Of a stretch of DNA of 64,000 nt, positions 53,310 to 63,017 are shown piece by piece. Numbering within the stretch: the stretch's first letter is position 1; each line of letters opens with the position of its first letter. Under the pieces are notes generated by a model that saw only the letters and a list, made by a program, of their open reading frames with translations, had not been told where the DNA came from and searched no databases. The position numbers and the translations under genes are program-made. This stretch comes from Alentia gelatinosa. Its lineage: Eukaryota > Annelida > Polychaeta > Phyllodocida > Polynoidae. The stretch is from assembly GCA_950022655.1 (NCBI GenBank), contig OX465580.1, positions 46,622,028 to 46,686,027 of the forward strand. Reading direction: 5' to 3'.

Positions 53310-54308
53310 CCAGGTACCTCGTGAATAAATCTCCCCCTCAGAGGCCCCTGGTTGTACAGCATTGTGCACTGCGCCTCATCTGAGTGAATGTAGGGTGACC
53401 CTCTCGTCTGAAGGAAATGGAGCGGCCGCGAGGGCCGCGCGCAGAACAACGAGAGGTGAGGCGGAGGCCCGCCGGAGTGGTGAATACTGGAGAGGCCGAG
53501 GTCGCCGGGTATGCCGCGATGTAGGCCTCGTAGTTGGCAACCGGGTAGATCGCCGGGTCGCGAAGGCGAGGCAGTGTGATGATCAGTGGCGGCGACGACG
53601 CAAGGCGAGTCTTGGTGGAGTGGACGACCACGCAAAGGGAGGCCGGGAAAACTTGGATATCTCCTCGAGTGAGGGTGTGAGGTCCTCCCCACGAGGCTGC
53701 GGTGGAGCAAGGACGTTTGAAACCCTGAGGAAGGTGAAGTAGGAGAGCACGAGGGCGGTTCTGAGGGCGAGGGAAGAGGTTCCTGTCCTGCACAAGTAGG
53801 CGAGTATAATCCGGAGTTCTCATAGGCGTACCGGAGGGACGGGGGACGGAGTGTGGGATGAGAGGTGCCGGAAGCCTCTGAGGACTGCCCATACCTCCTC
53901 CTGGAGGAAGGAGGAGGGGTCCCCTCCGTTAGTCCTGATCCAGCGTCGAGCCCCAGATATGTAGTTGGCGACAGAAGCGGGCGATTTAAACAAGTTTGCG
54001 AGGGCCTGAGTAAACCTTGCTGCATGGCCGATGGACGGGGAGAGTGGGGGTGCGTCCACCAGAACCGAGAAACGCATGTAGGCCTCTGCTTGGATCGCGT
54101 CGTTGCGCTGCGTGGATGGGGCCTCAGCCGACGCCAGCGACCACAGCATCTGCGCGTGGAGTGATGACCCGTCGCCTGTAAGTAGAGGAGCATAACTGGT
54201 CAATGTCGCACACAGGGGTGCAGTCAGCACGAGGGCTTGATGGATCGAGGGCCCGGGGCAGCCTGCCGCGACCTCGAACTGGATGTCATAGTCCCCAAGG
54301 GCGGCCAC
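53310..54308 (-). pseudogene. Tyrosine recombinase of DIRS-like element 2
   Basis: The N-terminal part, 54308-53820, reads RFTQALANLFKSPASVANYI and SGARRWIRTNGGD, parallel to element 1. The catalytic part is split over frames: TALVLSYFTFLRVSNVLAPP with the first Arg (53795-53583), then STKTRLASSPPLIITLPR and DPAIYPVANYEAY (53892-53338 frame), then SISFRREGHPTF, where the His of HxxR looks replaced. Probably inactive. The 300-aa proline/serine-rich frame 54193-53291 is mostly a shadow. Confidence 0.7.
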
Positions 54309-54316
54309 GAGCCTGG

Positions 54317-54985
54317 GCCCTGTTTTTCACAACAATCGTTATGAGCGACATGTTTTTGCCGTCAGTGTTCGATAGACAAGACACTGTAGTGAACAGGCGA
54401 TATATTGTGAGTGTAAGAGTCGCAGGGCCTCCAGAGGTGTTTTTCAGTCACGACAATTGTGAGGTCACGTGGTTGAAAATGTTGCCTAAAGTGTCGTCCG
54501 TTCATGACACCTCGTGACATGTCGTACAGAATATATGAAGAAAATCGGCTGCACCGTTCCAAAGTTATAGGCGTTTGAATTTCATCATAGCAATCGTCTG
54601 CTCTGGTGGCCAGTGTGTTTTTCCGACGCCTCCGCTAATTTATGCAGCGACCTTTACATAGACTGCGTATCGGGAGGTGGGAGGGTGATTGGCTTCATAT
54701 TTGGTACAATTATAGGTCATATGTATCCCTTACTCGTGTTAAAATTTCATCGCTTAATTATGGGAAGCACGGGAAATCCTCTATATACGCACAGTGGTTT
54801 GTTATAGAACCTAAGACAGTTCTATACTAATCTTAGCTGATGAAACTTTTAGCGGCAATCGTCAGTGACTCACTACGATCGTGTCTATAGAACAGCGGCC
54901 ATCTTGTGTCTTCCAAATTGTCGTGGAATTGCTGGACGATCATAGGGTATCGTTGGCCGACGATGTCGTGAATGAAAAACAGGCC
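54317..54985. mobile_element. Non-autonomous TIR element, GCCCTG family, inside DIRS-like element 2
   Basis: The left end GCCCTGTTTTTCACAACA follows CCTGG (54312-54316). The right end GAATGAAAAACAGGCC precedes CCAGA (54986-54990). It has one forward copy of the shared module at about 54690-54760. DIRS coding sequence lies on both sides, so the insertion is younger than the retroelement. Confidence 0.85.
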
Positions 54986-55172
54986 CCAGATGCGGCGGGC
55001 GACTTTCGCGTATAGTGGGTCTGCCGTGCGTCCCGTCGCGAGGGCCTCCAGTGGGGCCTCGTTGCTTGAGTAGACCATCAGGCGGCCTTCGCAGGGGCCC
55101 TAGGCACGAGGGTAGCAACCGCCTGGAGGAGGGCCACAGCGTGACCGTGTGCGCTCGAGGCGTGGTAGTCGA

Positions 55173-55670
55173 CTATTGCATGAACGTCCTGGTTGACTTC
55201 CTCCCCGACGGCGATGTGACGAAGATGGGGGAGGCCTCGAGGGTCGGGGCGACGAGGGCGACCCCGTTGGCCGCTCGGGCGTACTTGACGAACCAGACGA
55301 GGTCAGCTTTTACCGAGGCTGGGATGATCGCTTTGCTGGCCTCGTGGACTGTAGCCAGGAACGCGAGTGTTCTTGTTATAAACTTGCGCGCCTGGGACCC
55401 GCAGCGAGATATGTATAGGAGGCGGCCTAGGAGGGACTGAAGCTGGGCCCGTGTCATGCTGCGGCGGGCAACCCAGGCCTCGCTGTCCCTGACTACGTCC
55501 TTCAGGCGGTCCCTCGGTATCCTCAGAGTCATAGCTACTGTATCGACGTCGATCCCCAGCCACTCGAGGTGGCGGGCGGGGGGTTTGCACTTTCCTGGCC
55601 CGAGTACGAGGCCAAGTTCACTGGCCAAACTGCAGAATTTATCAAACGCGCGAGAAAGTCCACCACCCAT
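55173..55670 (-). pseudogene. RT C-terminus / RNase H of DIRS-like element 2
   Basis: The frame reads FDKFCSLASELGLVLGPGKC, HLEWLGIDVDTVAMTLRIPR, RAQLQSLLGRLLYISRCGSQ and ADLVWFVKYARAANGVAL. This is the typical post-YxDD RT and connection pattern of DIRS pol (LEWLGI, LQSLLGRL). The RT palm with YxDD should precede, but only a short piece (VNIGAWLEALHGNHDVW, about 55690-55740) is seen, so the palm is deleted. Confidence 0.75.
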
Positions 55671-56169
55671 ACGTCGTGATTACCGTGGAGGGCCTCGAGC
55701 CAAGCGCCTATGTTGACACCACAGGCGACCGGGATACGGGCACCCGTGTAGTTGGGGCGGCTGTCGGCTCGTATTCATTCATATGCTCTCGCAAGGCCGC
55801 ACCAGGCTGCACCAGGCCTTAGGTTCCGTGTGTGGCCATATCTCCCGGACAATGGCCGCGAAGCCCACGGGAGAGCAGCGTAGGGGCACAACCTGAGGAA
55901 CCGCTGTCTCCATAGCCGCCGGGTCATCGCTACCAGTGGCGCCACCTTGCGGAGAACGAGGAACGACGCAACGCACGTGGTCCGTGGCGGTGTCAACATC
56001 ACTCAATAAAAATTCCGAGCCTACAACATTGCCTTGACTCGTGACAACAACAGTATTAACATCAAATACATCATCAATAGCAGACGTGTCTGCCGTGGCC
56101 GATGCGCTCCTGGTGGCGCCGGTGGTGAGGCTGCTTACATAGGCCTTCTCTAGGCGGGGTGCCTCGCCC

Positions 56170-56862
56170 CTGCCTACTGGCGAAAAACCTGTGGGTGGGG
56201 AACCGGAGTTGGCGCGCTTGCGCGATTAGCGCTTGCTGGAGGTACCATGTAGTTAGAATTGCGTTGTATGGAGCGGCAGTTAATTTCAGTATGAGGGTAG
56301 TATGCCCCTGTGTAAGCCTTACAGTAGGCGCATACGTGTGCCTGACGGACCCCGTTGATTAGATGACCATTTTGTTGGTCGCATCCCACAGGCCTATTAA
56401 AGGCTGGGCAGGGGGTGCCTGTCTTGTCGTTGTCTCGTGCCTTCCCTTTACCCTTATTGTTATCATGATCGGAGGGGGTGTTACCGAGCCTGCCGGCATG
56501 TACCTGTGCGATAGCCACTCTGAGTAATTGTATGCGTGATGTGTCCAGCCACCCCGACTTGAGGCGGCCTTCCGCAACTAAAGTGAATACATGCTTGGAA
56601 CAACACCGGACTTGACTGAATTCGAAGTCCCGGGCATCCTCCAGTAACTCGTCCAGATGGGCTAGGAGGGGGTGTCCATTATTCGGAAAAGGGCCCAGGC
56701 ATACTCTGCGAGTGTGAGTTCATTGAATTTCGTGCAAAGCCTTTCCGGGCCTCGGAAAACATACAGGTGTGGATAAAAACCAGCCTTACCGGGTTCAAGC
56801 CTCAACGAGGCCGAGTCGAGGATGCCTCGCACCCGAGCCTCAACTGTGGCATCGTACAGGGA
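56170..56862 (-). pseudogene. Gag-like ORF with zinc knuckle, DIRS-like element 2
   Basis: It reads HLYVFRGPERLCTKFNELTL and AEYAWALFRIMDTPS in one frame (56862-56662). The 56577-56170 region, in shifted frames, has basic/acidic linker NNKGKGKARDNDKTGTPCP and CPAFNRPVGCDQQNGHLING, then HVCAYCKAYTGAYYPHTEIN with a C..C..H..C knuckle near the end. The shared YVFRG block proves kinship with element 1. Confidence 0.72.
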
Positions 56863-57185
56863 ACTCCTTTTGACCAATTCAACCTCTGTAGATGTGACCT
56901 TGACCTTCAGCAAGGTCAACCATATTTTGTCTGGCTATTGGGCCATATGATGTGTACATGGTCCTAAAATATCAGAAGGCCAAGTAAAATATTTCTTGAA
57001 ATATCAGTGGTTAAAGCAATTCTAACTGGGAGCTATTTTTGTTGTGACCTTTGACCTTTGACCTGACCTTGACAAGATTGTTCACCAAATATATTTTTAC
57101 ACCTACCAGAACAGTATTCTCAGAACTGTAGCTTTCCAACGGTATATGATGTACTTTAGTCTTTTTTGGTGATGGGTGTCACTAG
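56863..57185 (-). repeat. Inverted repeat flanking DIRS-like element 2, right arm
   Basis: Reverse complement of 51511-51829: CTCCTTTTGACCAATTCAAC through CTTTTTTGGTGATGGGTGTC. Divergence between arms is modest. It joins gag without a gap, so the ORF at 56662-56919 reads 57 bp into it. Confidence 0.8.
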
Positions 57186-58239
57186 AAATATTGCTCTGAG
57201 CTCTCACATGCTACAGCACTACATCTCGTGAGTAATGCGAGAAACGGGAGCCGCGAGACAGACTTGCGGGAGCCAAGACACATGATGCGATCTATTTATA
57301 TACATCAACGAGTCTTACCCAGCAGTCGTTATGGTAACCTTGTAGATGTGTGTGAAGGGCACGAAGCAACTCCGAGCAGGAGCTGGGTCCTGTGTTCCTA
57401 CCGTACGCCAAAGAAGCCAAGATGGCGGCCGCCTGGAGATCGGAGTTTTGGTCAGGGACGTCGTTACGACTTTGTCTCGTAAAACCAGAATGACTTCTCG
57501 AGAGTACTCGTTCCAATAGGTGTGAGAAGAACTGAGCCACAAGGGGCCCTGAGACACATCGTAGAGTCTCTAAGACTAAGGGAAACCGTACCAAAACTGG
57601 AGTGAATGCTGACCACGACGTAAAAAATGTAGAGTCATGTCGCGATGAGGGCGCAGTAACGTCACGAAGCTCTCCTGATCCCTCAGATGAGGTGAGAGTC
57701 GAGAGAAAGAGCCACCAGGTGGCGACTCAGTGGAAGCCTCCTCCATGCCTGCCATTTCTACTCAGACGTTCGTCACAATGTAGCAAACATCCTTAAAGAG
57801 TACTGTCCCTTTAAAAAAGTTATTTTGTTGATATTTTCCAGTTCATGAAAAGAACGAAATTTTAATTTCTCATGTGTTTTCTCCAGGTGTTATATGAATG
57901 AAGGATAGGGCCTACACTTATTTTAATAAAACACATACACATTTATTTTCTGTAGCTTTGAGAAGTTGGATAATGTAGAAAACATGATTTAGTAAGACAA
58001 ATTCCGTTTTGAAAAATATGGTACATGGATTTATCCAAAATGATAGTTTTTCTCTTCAGGAATAGGCTACTGCCCAGTTGTACTGATTGATGGGAAACAT
58101 CAGTTGATGCAATAATGATTATGTGGATCTGTTAAGAAGTATTCTTACTACCATGGACTTGGGACAAAAATGTCACTCGTCTTCGACTCGTGAGATTATG
58201 GAGCCAACAAAATGCGTGGCATAAATAAACTCAGACTCA
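57186..58239. other. No gene recognised
   Basis: Moderately GC-rich to about 57780, with AAGATGGCGGC at 57418-57428 (a YY1-like promoter word), then AT-rich. ORFs on both strands are overlapping shadows with no domain. A weak possibility of an unrecognised first exon or promoter is noted but not supported. Confidence 0.35.
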
Positions 58240-58428
58240 AACTCGTGACGTCTCTTCATATGATGGGTATCAGGTCAAACGCTTAGATAGAAGACCGTTG
58301 TCAAGAAAAAAGGTGGGGGGGGGGGGGATTCTTTCTCATTTGAAATTGTTAAGCAGCACACTGAAATTACCTCTGACTATGAAGTTATAACTGTAATAGT
58401 ATCTATACATAATAGGAAATACCTGATC

Positions 58429-58869
58429 GTGAACATCTATAAGCCTCCTACCATCATCACTCCATCCCTTCTTTACCAAAAACTTAAAGCAATAATAGAA
58501 GAATGCGCGCAGATTAGCATTATTATCTTTATGGGTGATGTTAATGTAGATTTCCGGCACAATCAACTTCAGGAAAGACACATTAATATATTTTGTAACG
58601 CCTATAAATTAACCCAATATATTAATGTGCCAGCAAGATTCACAAAAGAAACGGCAACGGGTATTGATCATATTTATTCAAATATACCACACGTAATATT
58701 ATCAACAACGGTGAATGCACACTTGAGTGATCACTTACCAGTGGCCCTCATTATCAAAGCTCCACGTAACAAGGTTCCAAAACGGAAAATATCAGCACGA
58801 AGCTATAACAATTTTGATAAAACTCAATTCATAACCATTTTTTTAATAGTAATTGGAATCATTTCCTAA
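58429..58869 (+). pseudogene. LINE endonuclease C-terminal part
   Basis: The frame reads NIYKPP, the catalytic IIFMGDVNVDFRHNQ, RFTKETATGIDHIYSNI and SDHLPVALI. These are the APE-like endonuclease blocks with the terminal SDH intact. The N-terminal half is in the preceding frame (58336 onward, ITSDYEVITVIVSIHNRKYL). Confidence 0.85.
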
Positions 58870-58992
58870 TAACAGAGAAAACTTGATGATGAGGTCTTAA
58901 ATGAGATCCAGAACCGTGACTACCTATGTAATTCACAGGATGAGGACGACTGGCGTATAGCCAAGTTTTATTGCAACAGAACAAAATCTCTC

Positions 58993-59173
58993 ATGGAAAA
59001 GAAAATAACTAATAGATTATTGAGACAAAATGATAACGACCCAAAGAAGTTTTGGCGAGGGGTGAGAGAGCTGATACCAAAAGAAATCCCACCCCCTATC
59101 ACTAAATTGGTAGACCAGAATACTAACAAGTCTGTTCCTGAAAACGGGATGGCAGAGCTTGTGAATACTTACT
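58993..59173 (+). pseudogene. LINE linker between endonuclease and RT
   Basis: NDNDPKKFWRGVRELIPKEI, NTNKSVPENGMAELVNTYF: the usual K-FW-...-L and MAE-N-YF signature before RT. The frame is continued, after removal of the inserted element, by ANIGTVLA at 59557. Confidence 0.8.
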
Positions 59174-59175
59174 TT

Positions 59176-59553
59176 CACTGCACGAAAACCACTTTTTTAC
59201 ATATGTATACGAAACGCGTCTAACAGTAGGATTTTGCGTCTAGAAGTTCGACCTATTAGACGTCTCGTAGATGCCTTATCTAGTGGCGGATATACGTGTC
59301 CATGGTGCGGTCTTACATACGTCATATATACGCCTGATTCTGTTTATTTACGCCACTCTCCAATAATTCCGACCTCTGCCACTTTGGACATCAGTGGTAG
59401 CATATTTCATTTGCCATTAGTCATTAAGTCCTTGGTTTATGGAAAATACAATGTTATATTATCAATTTTGATTATAAAATTGTTCTAAAATCCTATTTAT
59501 TATCTTTTCATTAAATACATATAATAAACGTTAATAATGGTTTTCGTGCAGTG
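59176..59553. mobile_element. CACTA-like non-autonomous element, 378 bp
   Basis: The left end is CACTGCACGAAAACCACTTT and the right end is ATGGTTTTCGTGCAGTG, with a 3-bp TTT duplication at 59173-59175 and 59554-59556. The LINE reading frame is continuous once the element and one TTT are left out, which fixes the ends to the base. It shares its interior (TCGACCTATTAGACGTC, GGTGCGGTCTTACATACGTC) with 37041-38173. Confidence 0.92.
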
Positions 59554-60177
59554 TTTGCAAACATTGGTACAGTATTGGCATCGAAAATTCCCCTACCTCA
59601 GACATATGATCTCCCTTTTCCATGTCGCCTAGATGATATGTCCCTTTTTAATGATGTGTTTACAATTGATGAAGTAAAGAGAGTTGTTAAAAAAAATAGA
59701 CACTAATAAGTCATCTGCAATTACACATATAAAATCATTTATTATCAAAATAGCTTTTCTGGCGGCACTAGACAAGGTTTGTGTTCTTTTCAATTCTACT
59801 ATTTTTCACTCATCTTACCCGGATGAAATGCCACAATAACAGTAATTCCAAAAAAAACTCCACAAAAACGCATGCTTTGCAACTAATTTGAGGCCCATAA
59901 GTATAACTTCTGCAAAACATGGTTTTGCAGAGCGAAAAAATAAACAATAACGGCTATTACGAGTTACTTAAGAAATATCTATAATTCAATCGACAATACA
60001 CCTCCTCCATATTCCTTGATTTAAAAAAAGCATTCGATATTGTAATTTATTAATACATAAAACATATAGATTAGGACTTGACAACAAAACTTGTAGTTCG
60101 ATCAAAAGCTACCTTACCAATAGAACCCAAAAGGTGAATTTAAATGGCCGTATTTCTAAACCACTACCAGTTAACTA

Positions 60178-60921
60178 TGGAGTCCCACAAGGATCGGTGC
60201 TCGGTCCTACCTTCTTTTTAAATTTATATTATCAACCTTACTAATTTTATTCTGGATAATTTATTCATAACCTTCTATGCAGACGATGCAGAGACAACTT
60301 TCCAACAATTAATGAGACCAAAACAGTTTGGATGAGCTATTCAACCTACAGCAAATCTTCTGCGGATACCCTACACCTAAATGTTGTAGAACTAGAACAA
60401 GTAAACAAATTGAAATATCTAGGTTTGACCATTGATCGGCTTTTAAAATTTACCGAGCATCGAAGTATGGTAATACAAAAGTTAGGATATAAAATGTATT
60501 TATGTGACAAGATTCGTAAGTTTATTGATAGTAAAACGGCACTCCAAATTTCTAAACCACTATCATACCCTTCTTTGATTACTGTGATTTTATATACGAC
60601 GATCATAAAAAAAACACAACAAAAAGTTTACAAATCTTCAAAACAGAATTTTATGTACTCCATTCCGAGTAAAACTCAAACCTAACCCAAATGACGATCA
60701 CCGAAATGCATACCAAAGCTAACTTAAAACTATTAACTGGCCGAAGGAACACTCATTCCCTTTACTATGCCTATTCCTTGGCATGTGACCCCCTGTTAAT
60801 AGTTAATAGGGATCTCTCAATGAGACGTAAACAAGGCATAAGATTAATACAGCCACCTTTAAAAAATCCTGTGTACAATAGATCCTTCTTTATGAAGGCT
60901 GTTGATAATTGGAATAATTAA
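60178..60921 (+). pseudogene. LINE RT, palm and thumb
   Basis: YGVPQGSVLGPT and YADDAETTF carry the RT catalytic core in broken frames. Then open pieces 60332-60685 (LKYLGLTIDRLLKFTEHRSM, LCDKIRKFIDSKTALQISK) and 60691-60921 (DNWNN end) cover the thumb. Compared with other LINEs in the window it is heavily decayed. Confidence 0.75.
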
Positions 60922-62179
60922 AAAGAGGTATACACTACTATTGATGGCTGCAATTGTGTTGCAACACAGGCAGAAAAAAGGCTCCCAGCAGAATATAGTA
61001 GTTTATGAAATATAATGAATTATCTCCAGATATCGTTGCAACCGATCCTATAACCGAATGGGAGAGAGTTAATTACCATACTTAACTGTTAATAAATGAT
61101 ACCTGATACATAATGATATTACTTTTAACGGAAGATTGTGGAACCGCGGTGTAGATAGATATACACGACGCAAAAAAAGGTGAAACTTGTATATGCAAAA
61201 TGATACCTCTATATGTCGAGCTTATAAATATGTAAAATAGTGGTTTTCGTGCAGTGTTGTAAACATGACTAATTACAAAGCATTCATTTCATCTCATCCC
61301 ATCCAAAAGCCATGATGTTGTGCTCTCATGACTAGCTGCTAGTTGATTGATTACGAAATGTATTAGTGTCGATCTACCCTGTAGTATAAAACAAGTAAGC
61401 AGTGTATTGTATTTCGACCCTAATAAAATCTTTAAAAAAAATATTAAATACTGGTAATATAAAAATTGGAGTGAATAGCAATTACACTTGTAATTAGAAA
61501 ATATCAGTCAATTCATGAAAATATTACTCTCTTAACAAATAGAACAAATATGATAAAAGTCTAAATGAGTAAAGATTTATTCTCAGAAAAATATATTTCA
61601 AATGATACATCTCAATTGATGATAAAATGCATACTAATTTTCCTGGGTTTCAACCCAGCTATTTTCATGCTGAAATGCATCACAACGAATCAACTTCAGA
61701 AAATATACCATTAAATCAGAACCAAACTACAGCATTGCATATGTTCATGTAATACAAATACTAGGTGTATTGCCATTAGATTTTAAAGTAAAATTTGAAA
61801 AACATCCCAATCTAGTAAAACTACGATTAATAAGTAAATGATAAAGACTAGTAGTTATTGCACAATTCAGAAGATCCCCAATGATATTGCGGTATATGCC
61901 TTCCACATTGCAAAATGTGTCGCTGTTCCACCAAAACACCCAGCAGATGCTCATGTGGTCGCGGTACAAGCGTCTGGCGTGTGCTTCCACCGAACAGATG
62001 TTTCAGGCGATGGCCCAAAGTTCCTCCACCCGACGCCCCAGCTGACGCTCCATATAGAGCAGCAGGGTGCAGACAGTGGTGCCGTCTGGTGGACATTAGT
62101 CATAATTCACACAGTTCTCAGCAGCAAGTGGCGATAAACTATGATGCTATGAACCTGAGAAAGCCGCATACCGAGCGGA
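60922..62179. other. No gene; one CACTA-like right end
   Basis: AT-rich sequence. At 61237-61256 it has TAGTGGTTTTCGTGCAGTG followed by TTG, a right terminus of the CACTA-like family whose left end was not found nearby. ORFs at 61745-62137 are overlapping and unassigned. Confidence 0.5.
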
Positions 62180-62184
62180 CCAGG

Positions 62185-63012
62185 GAGCTGTTTCACTAGA
62201 AGCTGCAAGTGTCGCTCTCTGTAATAGTGGCACCACAGCGACAGTATGCGTTTCATTAGGAGGTGCACTCAAGCGTGAATGGCACTCGGGAAAGGAGTGA
62301 CACCAACAGTGGCAGTGACCATTTCATCAGTAAAATCGCTGTTGCTGTTAGTGTCACTGTGGAGCCTCTGTAAGCGACAGGGTCTACCCTGTCGTTTGTT
62401 ACGTGTATAGAATACTCTTACCCACTTCCCGTGAGAATTAAGCAATGAAATTTTTACACGAGTAAGATAGACATATATCCTATAATCGTACCAAATATGA
62501 AGAAAATCGGCCAAGCGGTCCCGAAGTTATCGGCGTTTGAATTTTTCACTCCCTCCTGGGTTTGCGTTGGTCGCTGTTCTTTTTCACTCCCACCGTAGTG
62601 CGGCGGGGTTTCGGCTGTTCTTTCTGTCTCCCCCCCCCGGAGGCCAACGGGAAATGCTCGTATTTGCTATGACAAGATCCAACCGCCGATTACTTCGGAA
62701 CGGCGTGGCCGATTTTCTTCAAATTTGGTACGATTATAGGTCATATATATACCTTACTCGTGTAAAAATTTCATTGCTTAATTCTTATGGGAAGGGGTGA
62801 AATTCCATGTCATCGCGGCCCGTAGACGAATAGATTCGAACGTCAAACGTGTGCGCATAGCGAGAGCTGTGCCAACAGTGACAGCTAGTCCCACCTCAAC
62901 AGCGACAGCACTGATGAAACGCAAATTTGGGCCTGCCACTGTTGGTGCCACTGTTGGTGCCACTGTTGCGGTCTCACCTCTCACTTTCACTCCACTACTA
63001 GTGAAACAGCTC
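62185..63012. mobile_element. Non-autonomous TIR element, GAGCTGTTTCACTAG variant
   Basis: The left end GAGCTGTTTCACTAGAAGC follows CCAGG (62180-62184). The right end CTACTAGTGAAACAGCTC precedes CCAGT (63013-63017). The shared module occurs in reverse at about 62445-62510 and forward at about 62715-62785, as a foldback. CACTGTTGGTGCCACTGTTG repeats on the right mirror CAACAGTGGCAGTG on the left. It is close in ends to the element at 5313-6115. Confidence 0.85.
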
Positions 63013-63017
63013 CCAGT

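Larger units (their letters stand above)
53291..56862 (-). mobile_element. DIRS-like tyrosine-recombinase retroelement 2, broken
   Basis: On the minus strand it carries gag (56862 to about 56170), an RT/RNase H part (55760-55000) and a tyrosine recombinase (54308 to about 53310), with a TIR element inserted at 54317-54985. It is much more GC-rich than its surroundings. It is related to but clearly different from element 1. Many frameshifts. Inverted repeats at 51511-51829 and 56863-57185 lie outside; the right one abuts gag directly. Confidence 0.82.
58240..60921 (+). mobile_element. CR1/L2/Jockey-type LINE, broken, interrupted by a CACTA-like element
   Basis: It starts in the endonuclease (YDGYQVKRLDRRPLSRKKGG near 58262-58325). 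It continues through endonuclease C-terminus (58429-58869), linker (58993-59175 then 59557 on), RT with YGVPQGSVLGPT (about 60178-60215) and YADDAETTF (about 60277), and thumb (60332-60921). Frames shift at least five times. A 14-G run at 58313-58326 replaces the usual GGGV strand. The 378-bp CACTA-like insertion lies in the linker. Confidence 0.82.

Noticed and set aside
53291..54193. 300-aa minus-strand ORF rich in Pro, Ser and Arg
   Set aside because: It is a GC-rich shadow. The DIRS recombinase motifs are in other frames of the same strand, and only its last part may carry real coding sequence.
57300..57600. Promoter or first exon suggested by AAGATGGCGGC and locally higher GC
   Set aside because: One YY1-like word and overlapping ORFs on both strands are not enough; no splice-supported coding segment was found.
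61745..62137. Possible PIF/Harbinger-like N-terminus (RRLYRDHMSI...) on the minus strand
   Set aside because: The resemblance is limited to a few basic residues; no catalytic motifs, no TIRs, and an equally long ORF on the other strand.
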